NCBI GenBank assembly: GCA_902476645.1
Contig: CABSEG010000025.1
Span: forward strand, 1 to 32,687
Length of the DNA: 32,687 nucleotides
From: an uncultured Lachnospiraceae bacterium
GTDB taxonomy: Bacteria > Bacillota > Clostridia > Lachnospirales > Lachnospiraceae
Direction of reading: 5' to 3'
Position numbers and translations under genes: made by a program. The notes beneath the pieces were generated by a model. That model made no database searches. It was not told where the DNA came from and worked only from the letters and a program-made list of their open reading frames with translations. Positions 23,045 to 31,799 of this stretch are shown here, one piece after another. The stretch's first letter is position 1, and every line of letters begins with the position of its first letter.

Positions 23045-26000
23045 CTAAAACTCTGCGATTCTTTCTGCCGCATATTGAAGAATCAAAGCCGCGTCATCTG
23101 TATTTACCTGGCCGTCTCCGTTCACATCTGCGCTTCCTGCCTCATACTCTGAAAGCACAACAATCTCTGCGGATGCTCTCAAAACTGCCGTCGTGTCACC
23201 GGTATTGATTTCTCCGTCTCCGTTTACGTCGCCAATCAGACGGGCCTGTGTAATCTTCTGCGTCAATGTCTCTACTGCCTCGTTGACTTCCTCTTGCACG
23301 GCATCCTCATCCTCATAGACTACCCGGGCCTGCGCCAGAATCTCTTCCAGTCCTTCCACGGTAGCAGTCACATAGGCGTTGGCATTAGCCAGAATTTCCT
23401 CTGCTTTCTCTATTACAGCTGCCAAAGCTGCCTTATTGCCTTTCAGTACCAGCCCTTTAATGGCCTGGGAAAGCTTCAGGTACGCATTTGCTAGCGCCCC
23501 CTCGGTTCTGTCGGAATCCGCCAGAACCTCTTTTGCGTCGGCTACCGCCTGCTCTAAAACTCCCCAGCTCTCAGAGGTGTACTTATCGCCATTCAGGGCC
23601 TCCACCGCATCAATCAGGCTTCCCAAAGATGCCAGATCCGGATCCGGGGCCACCTGCACGATGGCATCAATCAGATTGCTGACCATCAGGTTTACAGCAT
23701 CCTGAGTTGCCGTCGTATCCGTCAGCATCTCCTTTGCCTCTTCCAGTACATGCTTTAATACAGCCAGACTGCTTTCGTCATAATCCTGCTCTTTCGCCAG
23801 AATGTCTTCTGCCGCATCCACGGCCGCCTGCAAGTGCTGCTTCTGTACTCCATACTCCAGACCTCCAACGGCTGCAATCAGCTTTGTCAGCGCCTCATCA
23901 ATCTCTGTCTTAGCCGCGTCTTCTTTTACCGCTTTCGCAGCCTGAAGAGCCTCCTGCAAGCTTGCCCAACTCTCTGCGGTATATTCCTCCTGATTCAGGC
24001 CTTCTGCAAAGAGAATCATCTTCTGCAATTCCTCAAACTGGAAGTTTTCTTCTTCTATAAATTCTGTATGAAGCTTCACCTGCTTCACAGTTGTTGCACC
24101 TTGCATATTTCGGATACCGATCTGACCTGATACGATGGAAGTATCTTTTGCCTCTAAGATCAATTTGTCTTTTCCGTCCAGATATACCTGAATCGTATCT
24201 CCAACACACTGGGCAGCAACCTGAATTTCGTCTCCTTCCATGAATACTCTGTCTGCCTGTGCCAGTACCGTATCCTGACCCTGCTGTGTCTTTACAATCT
24301 TCACACAGTCATTTTGTGCATCCACCACAACCTGATAGCCATCTAAGCCATCCCTTCCTGCCTGAGCACGCAGCAGTAATGCAGCCGCAGAGTCTTCTCC
24401 GGTCAGCTTCAGGGTTGTCTCGTAGCAAACATCCTTGATCTTTTCGCTGTCAATCAGCGCGTAAGCGCCTTCATCTTCTGAGGTATAGCCCTCATCGCTT
24501 AAGGTCCAGATGCCGTTTGCATCCCACTCATCGATACCGTTTGCAAACTCTGTGACATACCGAGGCTGACTTGCAATCTTTATATTATCTACAATCGCTG
24601 TCGCGCGGTATCCGCGGATAGCGGCTCCGCCCTCCAGGTAAGTAGAATCCGTCAGATCAATGCAGGGAGTCTCGTTGTCATCTGTATACACCTGAATACG
24701 TGAACCAAATACCGCTACACGTAATCTGTGGGTAGTACCCACCTTCAGCTCCGGTACGCTTACCTTTGCCAGCTCTTTCCAGTTCTGATTCGTCCGTCCT
24801 AGCTGTACATAACCGTCTCCGATGCCTGCGTAATATCCATCCGCACCATCCGCACCAATATTATAATTGGAAGAACGGAATACAAATCCCACGTTTCCAT
24901 ACTGTCCATTGGAGTTGGTCACTGTAATGTCCGCTTCATAGACGCCGTCCGCCATAGCCAGATCTTTCAGAATCATCTTATCGCCCTGGTCCGCAGACAT
25001 ATGCAGCGCCCCGTCTGTCACAGTTCCGCTCCAGTTGTTGCCCATTACCTGGTAGCGATCCTGGTAATTGGGATCGTCAAAGTTGTCTGTGATTAGAACA
25101 TCCTTGGTCATATCCACAATCTCGCCTTCCGGGGCTTCATAAGATTCCGGTGAAACTGCCAGCTGGCTCATGGAAGCTTCTTCCGTTGCCACGCAGGTCA
25201 TGCCCCCGGTAAACTGGCTGTAATCATAAATGTTGATCTTTGCCTCCGGGTCGCGATCCACATACACACGAATCTGGTCATCGAAAAGCGTCACTTTCAC
25301 ATGGTGCGCTCCCTCGGTCAGGCCGTCTACCTGTCCCAGTACCTCCCCGGTCTTTTCGTTGGTGAGGATCACCTTTTGTCCCGCGTCTTCCAGCATTACC
25401 CGATAGCCGCCCTCGTTATCTGTGCGAAGCACGAAACCTGCTTTGCTTTCAAGTACTGCCTCAGCGCTGTAGTTATCTGCTCCGGTCTCAATTACCTGTT
25501 CCTGGGTAACGATTTCCTGAGAAGCAATTTCATCCGGATTCAGAATGATAGTGGGGTTCACTGCGTAGCGGCCGTAAACGGAATTGTAGATGCGCAATCC
25601 ATTGGGATTCTCGGCATCTTCTTTTACCTGATAGGTTACTGTGATGGTGTGATCTTCACCCATAGCCTCCTTGATAGCTGCTAACTTCTCAGCATCGATA
25701 TTCAGGTTTACCAGATAGCCGAAGTCACCTGCACTTGTGGCTCCATTGTTTGGCTGATTCAGGGAAAGTGTTCCTCTCATATCTCTCGGATCATCCGGAA
25801 GATATACCGTATCAATCTCCACTCCGTTGATCAAAACCGTCATGTCCGTAGCCAGTTCTCTGCCAACAGCGGTCTGTCCCCACTGAGAACTGAAGGAAGA
25901 CTTATTCTTATCCGTTCCCATCTGTCCCTTGTAGGAGGAAGCCTCAGCAAGCACTCTCATACCGTTTAAGTCTGCCAGATCAAAGTCTTCCGGAAGTGTA

Positions 26001-29000
26001 TAGGTATAGCTCTGCTCTCCTGCTCCCTCGGTGGTCATCATCTTACCATCATTCACTGCCGCCCTCATCACCAGAGCACCGCCCTGGGTGTTCCAGGAAG
26101 CTTTCTGATTCTGGGCCGATTCATCTGCCACCACAATATTCATAAAGTTCTTCGCAATCTTTTCTCCCTCTGCACTCTCAATCCATACGGTCAGCGTTCC
26201 CACACATGACTGGGCAGGTGCGCGGAAGGAAATGGTTGCTTCTGCCTTCTCATAAGGAAGGATCTTCATTCCCAGAGTCCCGCTAAGACCTGTGCTGATA
26301 CTGTTTCCATAGACATCTGTTCCATCGAAACGCCATTTCACTACAGAGTTCTCCGGTACGTCATTGGTCCAGCTCATAGCCATGATCTTGGTCTTGATTC
26401 TCTGGTTTGGTTTTACATTCTTGATGGGCTGATCCACGATTCCAATGTAAGTTTCCTGGGTCAGATCCTTAATCCCCATATCGCCGCCATAAGCAATCTC
26501 ATCATACCCAAAAATTTTCCACTGTCTGTCATACGTTAAAATCCCGTTGCGCTCATACTCCACATCATAAGGCTCCGTATATACAAAGCCACTCTGTTTC
26601 TCATATCTGCGCTGAATATCCGTCATATACTTAAAGCAATAAGAAACATCATAATCTCCCGCATAGGCAGCCACACCGCCGTACTCGCTGTTTAACAGCG
26701 GATCTCCGTCCTGAGTTTCTCCAAACTTAAAGTTGTGGCTGGAACCTTCGTATGCTCCGTTTACAAACTCTTCCACTGTGCTCAGGGTGCTCGCATAAGT
26801 ATTCGGATACATATGGTAAGTATTCAGATCCGTGGGCTGCACATGATCCTTATTACATGGACTCATGTCTTCCACAAGGATGTTCGGATTTGCTTCCTTT
26901 GTCTTATGGTAAAGGTGCTCGATCCACTCTGCCGTACTCATGCCATCGTTTGCTTTCCGATTCCGGGCCGCATCACTGGAATAAGCAGACTGTAAGCCCC
27001 AGGTCTCGTTAAACAGCATAAGCGCTACGATGGAAGGATGATTATAATCTCTGTCTATTGTTGCATCCAGACACTCTTCGTAGTACTGACGTCCCAGTGC
27101 GGAACCTCCCTCGGTAGCAGGTACCATGGCGGTTGCATGAGGCATATCCTGCCATACCATCATACCTAATTTATCGCACCAGTAATACTGAAGGGGATCT
27201 TCAATCTTTAAATGCTTACGGATCATGTTAAATCCGGCTTCCTTCATGGCCAGAATGTCATACCGAAGTGCGTCTTCTGAAGGAGCCGTATAGATACCTT
27301 CCTCCCAGAATCCCTGGTCCAGAAGTCCGGACAGATAAATAGGCTCGTTATTCAGATAAATGTATTTTACGCCCAGATCTTCATCGTAGTATTTCGTCTC
27401 AATCTTTCTTAATCCAAAGTAGGTAGAAAGCTGATCTACCACGTTGCCTTCTCCGTCTTTCAGAGTCAAAGTTCCCTGATACAAGTTGGGCTCTCTGTAG
27501 TCCCACAGTTTTTGGTTCTCAATCTGAATCGGATCCAGGGTTATCGTGTTTTCTCCTGCCTTCACGGCAAAAGTCTGGCTTCCCTTTACAGTAGAGCCGG
27601 TCTTCACATCCTGCTCTGTAGCAACATCATAAAGGGTACTCTCAAAGTCATACTCTAAGGTCAGTTCCTGATCCGCATCGGAAGTCACATCTACCGTGTA
27701 AGTTACCTGTGACTGGTCAATGTCAGATGCTGCTTTGGCCTGATCCAAATAGGTATTACTTCTAGCTTCCATACCCACGGTCTGCCAGATCCCGCTGGTA
27801 TGAGTATATCCACAGGGAGCGTTTCTTCCCTGTTTTCCTACCAGTGCCGGATAACTGTCATCCCCATAATTTCCTTTGTCTTCCACCCATAAGGTAATCA
27901 CATTCTCTTCTCCGGGTATCATGTAACCGGTCACGTCCATCTCAAAGGCACTATAACCTCCAATATGTTCTCCAACCTCTTCTCCATTAACCCAAAGCTT
28001 GCACTTCCAATCCACGGCGCCGAATTTCAGGAAGATCTTCTTTCCTTCCCAGGATTCGTCCACCGTCACGGTTCTCTGATACCATGCCTGTCCCTTATAA
28101 TTTTCATCTTGGATTCCACTTAACGAAGATTCCCAACAGAAAGGCACATTGATATTTTGCTCAAAGCTCTGATCCTTGGCGTACCATCCTTCGTCGATGC
28201 CCACTTCAGATGGGTCAAAGGCAAAACTCCACCAGCCATTCAGATTTACATAGGAATCTCTCTCCCAATCCCTTCTCGGAGTCTCAGAGCGATCCGGCTC
28301 TGCCTCCATATCAGGCTTTACAATCAGGTTCTGCTCAGACAATACTCTTTGATTCCCTTGGATAGCTTTCAGCTTATAAGTTCCCACCGGAAGCGGTGTT
28401 AACGTTAAATTTGCTGAAGTTGCAGATACCGAGTTGATCTGCGCGTAGGTGGGTTCACTGAGGGAATCACCTGTAGCCTTCACCACCTCAAATGCCTCTG
28501 CGTCTGACAGATTTCTTCCGGTGATGGCAATCGTTCCGTCAAATGCCTCGCCTTCCATTAGGTTTCCTTGGGAAGTATCGATATTTGAGATGTACATGCC
28601 CTGATAATTTTCAGGCATAAAGTACGCGGATGCAGGGATCACTTTTCTCTCCATGCCCTGGTTATTGCTCCAGTAGAGAATCACGTGAGAGCCACCTTCG
28701 TAGTCAAAGTAGTCTGCTCGGAAGTTATATTTGCGTCCCGCCTCCAGGGTTACGCTCTTGCTGGTCTGCAATGCATCCCATAATCCTCCGTCCCAATAGT
28801 TAATCAACTGCTCTCCGTCAATCCACAGACGAAGTCCGTTATCAGAATAACCATAGAAGGTATAGTTTCCTGTCTTTGGAACTTCAATCTGACCAGTCCA
28901 GCGGATACCCGCAGCATCACTCTGGCCTGTGGTTGCAGCCAATTTCGTCTCCAGATCCGAAAAGTTAATATCATAGTCTACGCCCTCAGATTTCAGCGTA

Positions 29001-31015
29001 TTTAAGGTAACATTGGTTCCGGAACCTGCTATCGTATAATACTGAGCGTAAAGCCCGCTCAGGTCTCCTGTCTGCACGTCCTTCTGTACAGAAACCGTCA
29101 GTTCCACCTCCAGATCCAGATTTCCCAGATTTACCACGTTTTCCGGCAGAATCACCGTACCGGTAATGGTAAGCTCCCTCTCTGTGGTATCCTGAGCGTC
29201 ATACTCGCTGGTATCCCATACTACTTCCGCGCTGTACGGCTGGTTCGGGTCACTCTTGGAAGTAACTACACTATGGATTTCATCAGGCAAATTCCAGGTA
29301 TCCGGCGTACTTCCCGCAACGACCTGAATTTTACTCACGTCCGGTTCACCCACACAGATCAGATTATCCACGTCGGAAGCTCCGGAAGGAATACTCTGAG
29401 GTGTTACTGTGGGGCCTTTCACTTCCAGAACCGTCTCCCCGTTTACTTCCGTAAACTGAATTCTGTCAATGCATAGTCTTCTGGGCTCTGTGGTCGTGGT
29501 ATTGTTATGGCAATGGTATACCATAAACATTTCTTTTCCATCCGGTGAGGTGGTAATGCAGTGATGTCCCGCGCCCTTTACCAGGCTGTTGGACTGCATG
29601 ATCGGATTGTTTTCATACTTTACAAAACCCTTCAGGGGATCCGTGCTGGTGGCATAGCCAGAGCCATAATTGGGACTTTCAAAGTGAGAACCCGAATAAG
29701 TCAGATAATAGACCCCATCCTTCTTCAGCATGAAGGGGCCTTCGTTAATCCTTCCCATATCCTGTTCCCAATCTCCGTCCGGCTCAAACAGACGGGTAAC
29801 CGTAGACTCATCAATACTCATCATATCATCGTTGAGCTTAGCGCCATGAAGTACATTTCCATTGTCAAATCTTACAAAATACAAGTAATATTGTCCATCA
29901 TCATCCTGAAATACGTGAGCGTCGATTTCATTTACGTCTTCATGCAGCGGCTTTTGCACCTCCTGGGTAAAGGGCCCTAACGGAGAATCGCTGGTAGCCA
30001 CGCAGATATGCTCATTTGCGGTATAATACATATAGTATACACCGTCGCGCTCAATCAAATCTGGCGCCCAAAAACCGGTGTCTCCCCATACATCATTTTT
30101 ATTTAAGGCCCATCCCTTGTCCGTCCAATTTACCAGGTCGGTTGAGGTATATACCTTGATGCCCTGGCTGGAATCTCCAGCGTTGGTCGGATATAGATAA
30201 TAGGTGCCGTTGTCATACAGAATATCCGGATCTGCGCAATTTGGCAGAATAGGATTCTGATAGGTGGCGCCTTCTGCCTGCGGTTCCGCGTAAGCAGAAA
30301 CCTTTACATTCCTATAAGTGGCATCTGACAGCCAGTTTCTAAGTCCAATCGTACCTGAGGCATGGTCGCTATCTGTCACGTCAATCTTTGCGTACTGCTC
30401 TCCATCGTAGTTCACATAAACCACAATGTGGTTTCCGGAAACTGCGACAGTTACATGATAAGTCACTCCATACTCAATTGAGGTCTTCTTTTTCGCAATC
30501 TCAGACCATTTGCCATCCGTCACTTTGCCCAGGGAAACCCAACGGTTATGTGCGTCAATACACACATAATATCCCTCATAGGCATCTCCTCCGTTTTCCG
30601 GATTGCTCACCCGAAAGATCAAACCTGCCTGGGCACTGGACGCGTCACTGCCCACCGGGCTTTGCTTTTCCACCGTTACATCGGCTTCATAGACAAAATC
30701 CGTAAATATGTGATCCTTCAGTACGGCCTTGTTCCCTCTGGAACCCTGAATTGTCCAGGAATTTTCCCCTTGTATCCATTCTGCCGGCTCTAGACCTGTG
30801 TAGGTCTGCCATTCCTCATAGCTGGAAAAATCACTGGAGTAGAGTTCCTCGCCAATCCCCTCCAAATCGGCAGATCTATTCTGCGCGCTTGGAGTACCCT
30901 CTTCTGCCTGCGTTATCAGCGGATATGCCCCCACCGTGGTGAGAATCATGGCAAATGCCATAAGAACGCTAAGCAGTCGATTCGCTCTTCTTTTCCACTT
31001 TGTTCTCATTTTCAT
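23045..31015 (-). CDS. Secreted giant GH43-PA14-GH2 enzyme with FIVAR-dockerin C terminus
   Basis: Predicted 2656 residues. I chose the ATG at 31015 because GAAAGGAAC lies just upstream; in-frame ATGs at 31033 and 31054 have poorer sites. A Sec signal ends near ITQAEEG (residue 37). Order: concanavalin-like module (55-245), GH43 propeller (252-545; likely D262, D365, E425), Ig-like (560-645), PA14 (652-800), and IPT-like Ig (805-900). GH2 follows with sugar-binding, Ig and TIM-barrel domains (912-1520; acid/base E1337 in LFNETWG, nucleophile E1444 in NSEYGG), then beta-rich regions (1520-1830). Three further concanavalin-like modules (about 1832-1955, 1970-2150, 2152-2320), FIVAR repeats (2329-2593) and a dockerin (2594-2656) complete it. 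It fuses an arabinosidase/xylosidase-type and a GH2 exo-glycosidase in one chain. The GH2 substrate is not clear; its motifs are nearer beta-glucuronidase/beta-galactosidase relatives than LacZ. Confidence 0.9.
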   Translation of the reverse strand: MKMRTKWKRRANRLLSVLMAFAMILTTVGAYPLITQAEEGTPSAQNRSADLEGIGEELYSSDFSSYEEWQTYTGLEPAEWIQGENSWTIQGSRGNKAVLKDHIFTDFVYEADVTVEKQSPVGSDASSAQAGLIFRVSNPENGGDAYEGYYVCIDAHNRWVSLGKVTDGKWSEIAKKKTSIEYGVTYHVTVAVSGNHIVVYVNYDGEQYAKIDVTDSDHASGTIGLRNWLSDATYRNVKVSAYAEPQAEGATYQNPILPNCADPDILYDNGTYYLYPTNAGDSSQGIKVYTSTDLVNWTDKGWALNKNDVWGDTGFWAPDLIERDGVYYMYYTANEHICVATSDSPLGPFTQEVQKPLHEDVNEIDAHVFQDDDGQYYLYFVRFDNGNVLHGAKLNDDMMSIDESTVTRLFEPDGDWEQDMGRINEGPFMLKKDGVYYLTYSGSHFESPNYGSGYATSTDPLKGFVKYENNPIMQSNSLVKGAGHHCITTSPDGKEMFMVYHCHNNTTTTEPRRLCIDRIQFTEVNGETVLEVKGPTVTPQSIPSGASDVDNLICVGEPDVSKIQVVAGSTPDTWNLPDEIHSVVTSKSDPNQPYSAEVVWDTSEYDAQDTTERELTITGTVILPENVVNLGNLDLEVELTVSVQKDVQTGDLSGLYAQYYTIAGSGTNVTLNTLKSEGVDYDINFSDLETKLAATTGQSDAAGIRWTGQIEVPKTGNYTFYGYSDNGLRLWIDGEQLINYWDGGLWDALQTSKSVTLEAGRKYNFRADYFDYEGGSHVILYWSNNQGMERKVIPASAYFMPENYQGMYISNIDTSQGNLMEGEAFDGTIAITGRNLSDAEAFEVVKATGDSLSEPTYAQINSVSATSANLTLTPLPVGTYKLKAIQGNQRVLSEQNLIVKPDMEAEPDRSETPRRDWERDSYVNLNGWWSFAFDPSEVGIDEGWYAKDQSFEQNINVPFCWESSLSGIQDENYKGQAWYQRTVTVDESWEGKKIFLKFGAVDWKCKLWVNGEEVGEHIGGYSAFEMDVTGYMIPGEENVITLWVEDKGNYGDDSYPALVGKQGRNAPCGYTHTSGIWQTVGMEARSNTYLDQAKAASDIDQSQVTYTVDVTSDADQELTLEYDFESTLYDVATEQDVKTGSTVKGSQTFAVKAGENTITLDPIQIENQKLWDYREPNLYQGTLTLKDGEGNVVDQLSTYFGLRKIETKYYDEDLGVKYIYLNNEPIYLSGLLDQGFWEEGIYTAPSEDALRYDILAMKEAGFNMIRKHLKIEDPLQYYWCDKLGMMVWQDMPHATAMVPATEGGSALGRQYYEECLDATIDRDYNHPSIVALMLFNETWGLQSAYSSDAARNRKANDGMSTAEWIEHLYHKTKEANPNILVEDMSPCNKDHVQPTDLNTYHMYPNTYASTLSTVEEFVNGAYEGSSHNFKFGETQDGDPLLNSEYGGVAAYAGDYDVSYCFKYMTDIQRRYEKQSGFVYTEPYDVEYERNGILTYDRQWKIFGYDEIAYGGDMGIKDLTQETYIGIVDQPIKNVKPNQRIKTKIMAMSWTNDVPENSVVKWRFDGTDVYGNSISTGLSGTLGMKILPYEKAEATISFRAPAQSCVGTLTVWIESAEGEKIAKNFMNIVVADESAQNQKASWNTQGGALVMRAAVNDGKMMTTEGAGEQSYTYTLPEDFDLADLNGMRVLAEASSYKGQMGTDKNKSSFSSQWGQTAVGRELATDMTVLINGVEIDTVYLPDDPRDMRGTLSLNQPNNGATSAGDFGYLVNLNIDAEKLAAIKEAMGEDHTITVTYQVKEDAENPNGLRIYNSVYGRYAVNPTIILNPDEIASQEIVTQEQVIETGADNYSAEAVLESKAGFVLRTDNEGGYRVMLEDAGQKVILTNEKTGEVLGQVDGLTEGAHHVKVTLFDDQIRVYVDRDPEAKINIYDYSQFTGGMTCVATEEASMSQLAVSPESYEAPEGEIVDMTKDVLITDNFDDPNYQDRYQVMGNNWSGTVTDGALHMSADQGDKMILKDLAMADGVYEADITVTNSNGQYGNVGFVFRSSNYNIGADGADGYYAGIGDGYVQLGRTNQNWKELAKVSVPELKVGTTHRLRVAVFGSRIQVYTDDNETPCIDLTDSTYLEGGAAIRGYRATAIVDNIKIASQPRYVTEFANGIDEWDANGIWTLSDEGYTSEDEGAYALIDSEKIKDVCYETTLKLTGEDSAAALLLRAQAGRDGLDGYQVVVDAQNDCVKIVKTQQGQDTVLAQADRVFMEGDEIQVAAQCVGDTIQVYLDGKDKLILEAKDTSIVSGQIGIRNMQGATTVKQVKLHTEFIEEENFQFEELQKMILFAEGLNQEEYTAESWASLQEALQAAKAVKEDAAKTEIDEALTKLIAAVGGLEYGVQKQHLQAAVDAAEDILAKEQDYDESSLAVLKHVLEEAKEMLTDTTATQDAVNLMVSNLIDAIVQVAPDPDLASLGSLIDAVEALNGDKYTSESWGVLEQAVADAKEVLADSDRTEGALANAYLKLSQAIKGLVLKGNKAALAAVIEKAEEILANANAYVTATVEGLEEILAQARVVYEDEDAVQEEVNEAVETLTQKITQARLIGDVNGDGEINTGDTTAVLRASAEIVVLSEYEAGSADVNGDGQVNTDDAALILQYAAERIAEF
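23048..23236 (-). other. Dockerin module of the GH43-GH2 protein
   Basis: Residues 2594-2656. The calcium loops are D2596-V-N2598-G-D2600-G-E-I-N2604 with D2607, and D2630-V-N2632-G-D2634-G-Q-V-N2638 with D2641. The helices that follow read TAVLRAS and AALILQYA. Both loops are canonical. Confidence 0.93.
23048..24031 (-). repeat. FIVAR-dockerin module, copy 2 of a duplicated segment
   Basis: Residues 2329-2656. The counterpart is at 17358-18347. The two modules have almost the same length (328 and 330 residues) and appear well over half identical by eye, while the parts before them are unrelated. Confidence 0.85.
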
Positions 31016-31135
31016 ATGTTCCTTTCTTTTCATTGTACTGTTACTTTTTACCAATTCCGCCGCAGTTTCTGCTTCTACCTCCTTTCCCTGCCGGCGTATG
31101 ATATGGACACTACTTGTACAGTGTATCTAAATACT

Positions 31136-31165
31136 AGCATAGGAATTTTTAAACATCTTTGTAAA
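31136..31165 (-). promoter_or_regulatory. Possible promoter of the GH43-GH2 gene
   Basis: Minus strand TTTACA (31165-31160), an 18-bp spacer, then TATGCT (31141-31136), about 120 bp before the start at 31015. The -35 hexamer lies in the 35-bp element shared with the GH43 gene. Both hexamers are imperfect, so an activator may be needed. Confidence 0.4.
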
Positions 31166-31193
31166 ATTTTGGTGTTTTTTTATAAATTCTTAA
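31159..31193 (-). promoter_or_regulatory. 35-bp element shared by both dockerin-enzyme upstream regions, copy B
   Basis: Ungapped match to 22735-22769, 31 of 35 bases. It lies 144 bp before the GH43-GH2 start codon, just after the ferredoxin terminator. The strong conservation in otherwise dissimilar intergenic DNA suggests binding by one regulator at both genes. Confidence 0.55.
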
Positions 31194-31206
31194 TGAAGTA
31201 GAAAAA

Positions 31207-31227
31207 GGAGCCGTTTATAACGACTCC
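31207..31227 (-). terminator. Terminator of the ferredoxin gene
   Basis: Nine-bp stem with one G-U pair (ggagccgtt 31207-31215, aacgactcc 31219-31227) and a 3-base loop. On the minus strand it is followed by TTTTTCTACTTC. It begins 12 bases after the stop codon. Confidence 0.75.
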
Positions 31228-31239
31228 CATTTGATCCTT

Positions 31240-31626
31240 CTACTTTTCTACAATTTCCAATACGTCCATCGGACAAGCTTTCACACAGATACCGCACGCG
31301 ATACATTTGCTGCTCACAGGAGAACTTTCCGCTTTCACCATGACTCCAAAGGGACAGACTTCCACACACTTACCGCATCCTGTACACAGCTTTTTATTAA
31401 TGATGTAAGTTCCCTTGGCATTCTGCTTAATTGCTCCGGCTTCGCAGACCTTTGCGCACTTTCCGCACTGAACGCAAACCATTGGTTTTACTTTTCCATT
31501 TTTTTCTACAATCTGAATACAGGATTTATCCGGGTCAAATTCTTTGTAAAAGCTGGTGGAACAGGCTCTGACACATTCCAGACAGGCCATACAGGTACTA
31601 TCCTTTTTTACTGCTAATTTCTTCAT
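31240..31626 (-). CDS. Ferredoxin-like protein with four [4Fe-4S] cluster motifs
   Basis: Predicted 128 residues from the ATG at 31626, which has a GGAGGATAAAGAT site; the longer frame to 31692 lacks one. Four cysteine groups are visible: CMACLECVRAC, CVQCGKCAKVCE, CTGCGKCVEVCP and CIACGICVKACP. This is the arrangement of HycB/DmsB-type electron-transfer subunits and polyferredoxins. No signal peptide is seen, so it should act in the cytoplasm as an electron carrier in anaerobic metabolism. Its own promoter and terminator flank it and no redox enzyme is adjacent, so the partner is unknown. It appears unrelated to the polysaccharide genes. Confidence 0.9.
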   Translation of the reverse strand: MKKLAVKKDSTCMACLECVRACSTSFYKEFDPDKSCIQIVEKNGKVKPMVCVQCGKCAKVCEAGAIKQNAKGTYIINKKLCTGCGKCVEVCPFGVMVKAESSPVSSKCIACGICVKACPMDVLEIVEK

Positions 31627-31663
31627 ATCTTTATCCTCCGGTATTTGATCATTTCTATCACAT

Positions 31664-31692
31664 AGTGTAACATTTTTAGACCGCTTTCGCAA
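31664..31692 (-). promoter_or_regulatory. Probable promoter of the ferredoxin gene
   Basis: Minus strand TTGCGA (31692-31687), a 17-bp spacer, then TACACT preceded by TGT (31669-31664), 38 bp upstream of the start at 31626. Confidence 0.5.
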
Positions 31693-31723
31693 GCAGAACC
31701 GTCTCTACATTTAGCTGGGCAAT

Positions 31724-31760
31724 ATAAAAACCCAGAAATCTTACGATTCTGGGTTTTTAT
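31724..31760. terminator. Terminator of the tuf gene
   Basis: Perfect 14-bp inverted repeat ataaaaacccagaa (31724-31737) and ttctgggtttttat (31747-31760) with a 9-base loop, 40 bp after the tuf stop codon. The minus strand reads TTTTTATATTG after the stem. Confidence 0.88.
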
Positions 31761-31799
31761 TGTTATCATCATCTATATCAGATTTTGAGTTTCAGATCA

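Noticed and set aside
22745..23152. Plus-strand open frame of 135 codons across the gap between the dockerin enzymes
   Set aside because: Its translation has no recognisable features, and half of it is antisense to the GH43-GH2 coding end; the minus-strand membrane-protein fragment explains the open frame better.
17355..31015. Classical cellulosome cluster
   Set aside because: No multi-cohesin scaffoldin, CBM3, SLH domain or cellulase family (GH5, GH9, GH48) is present; the enzymes are GH43 and GH2 with FIVAR-linked dockerins.
31627..31692. 22-residue N-terminal extension of the ferredoxin-like protein
   Set aside because: It overlaps the predicted promoter, and the ATG at 31626 has a strong GGAGG site.
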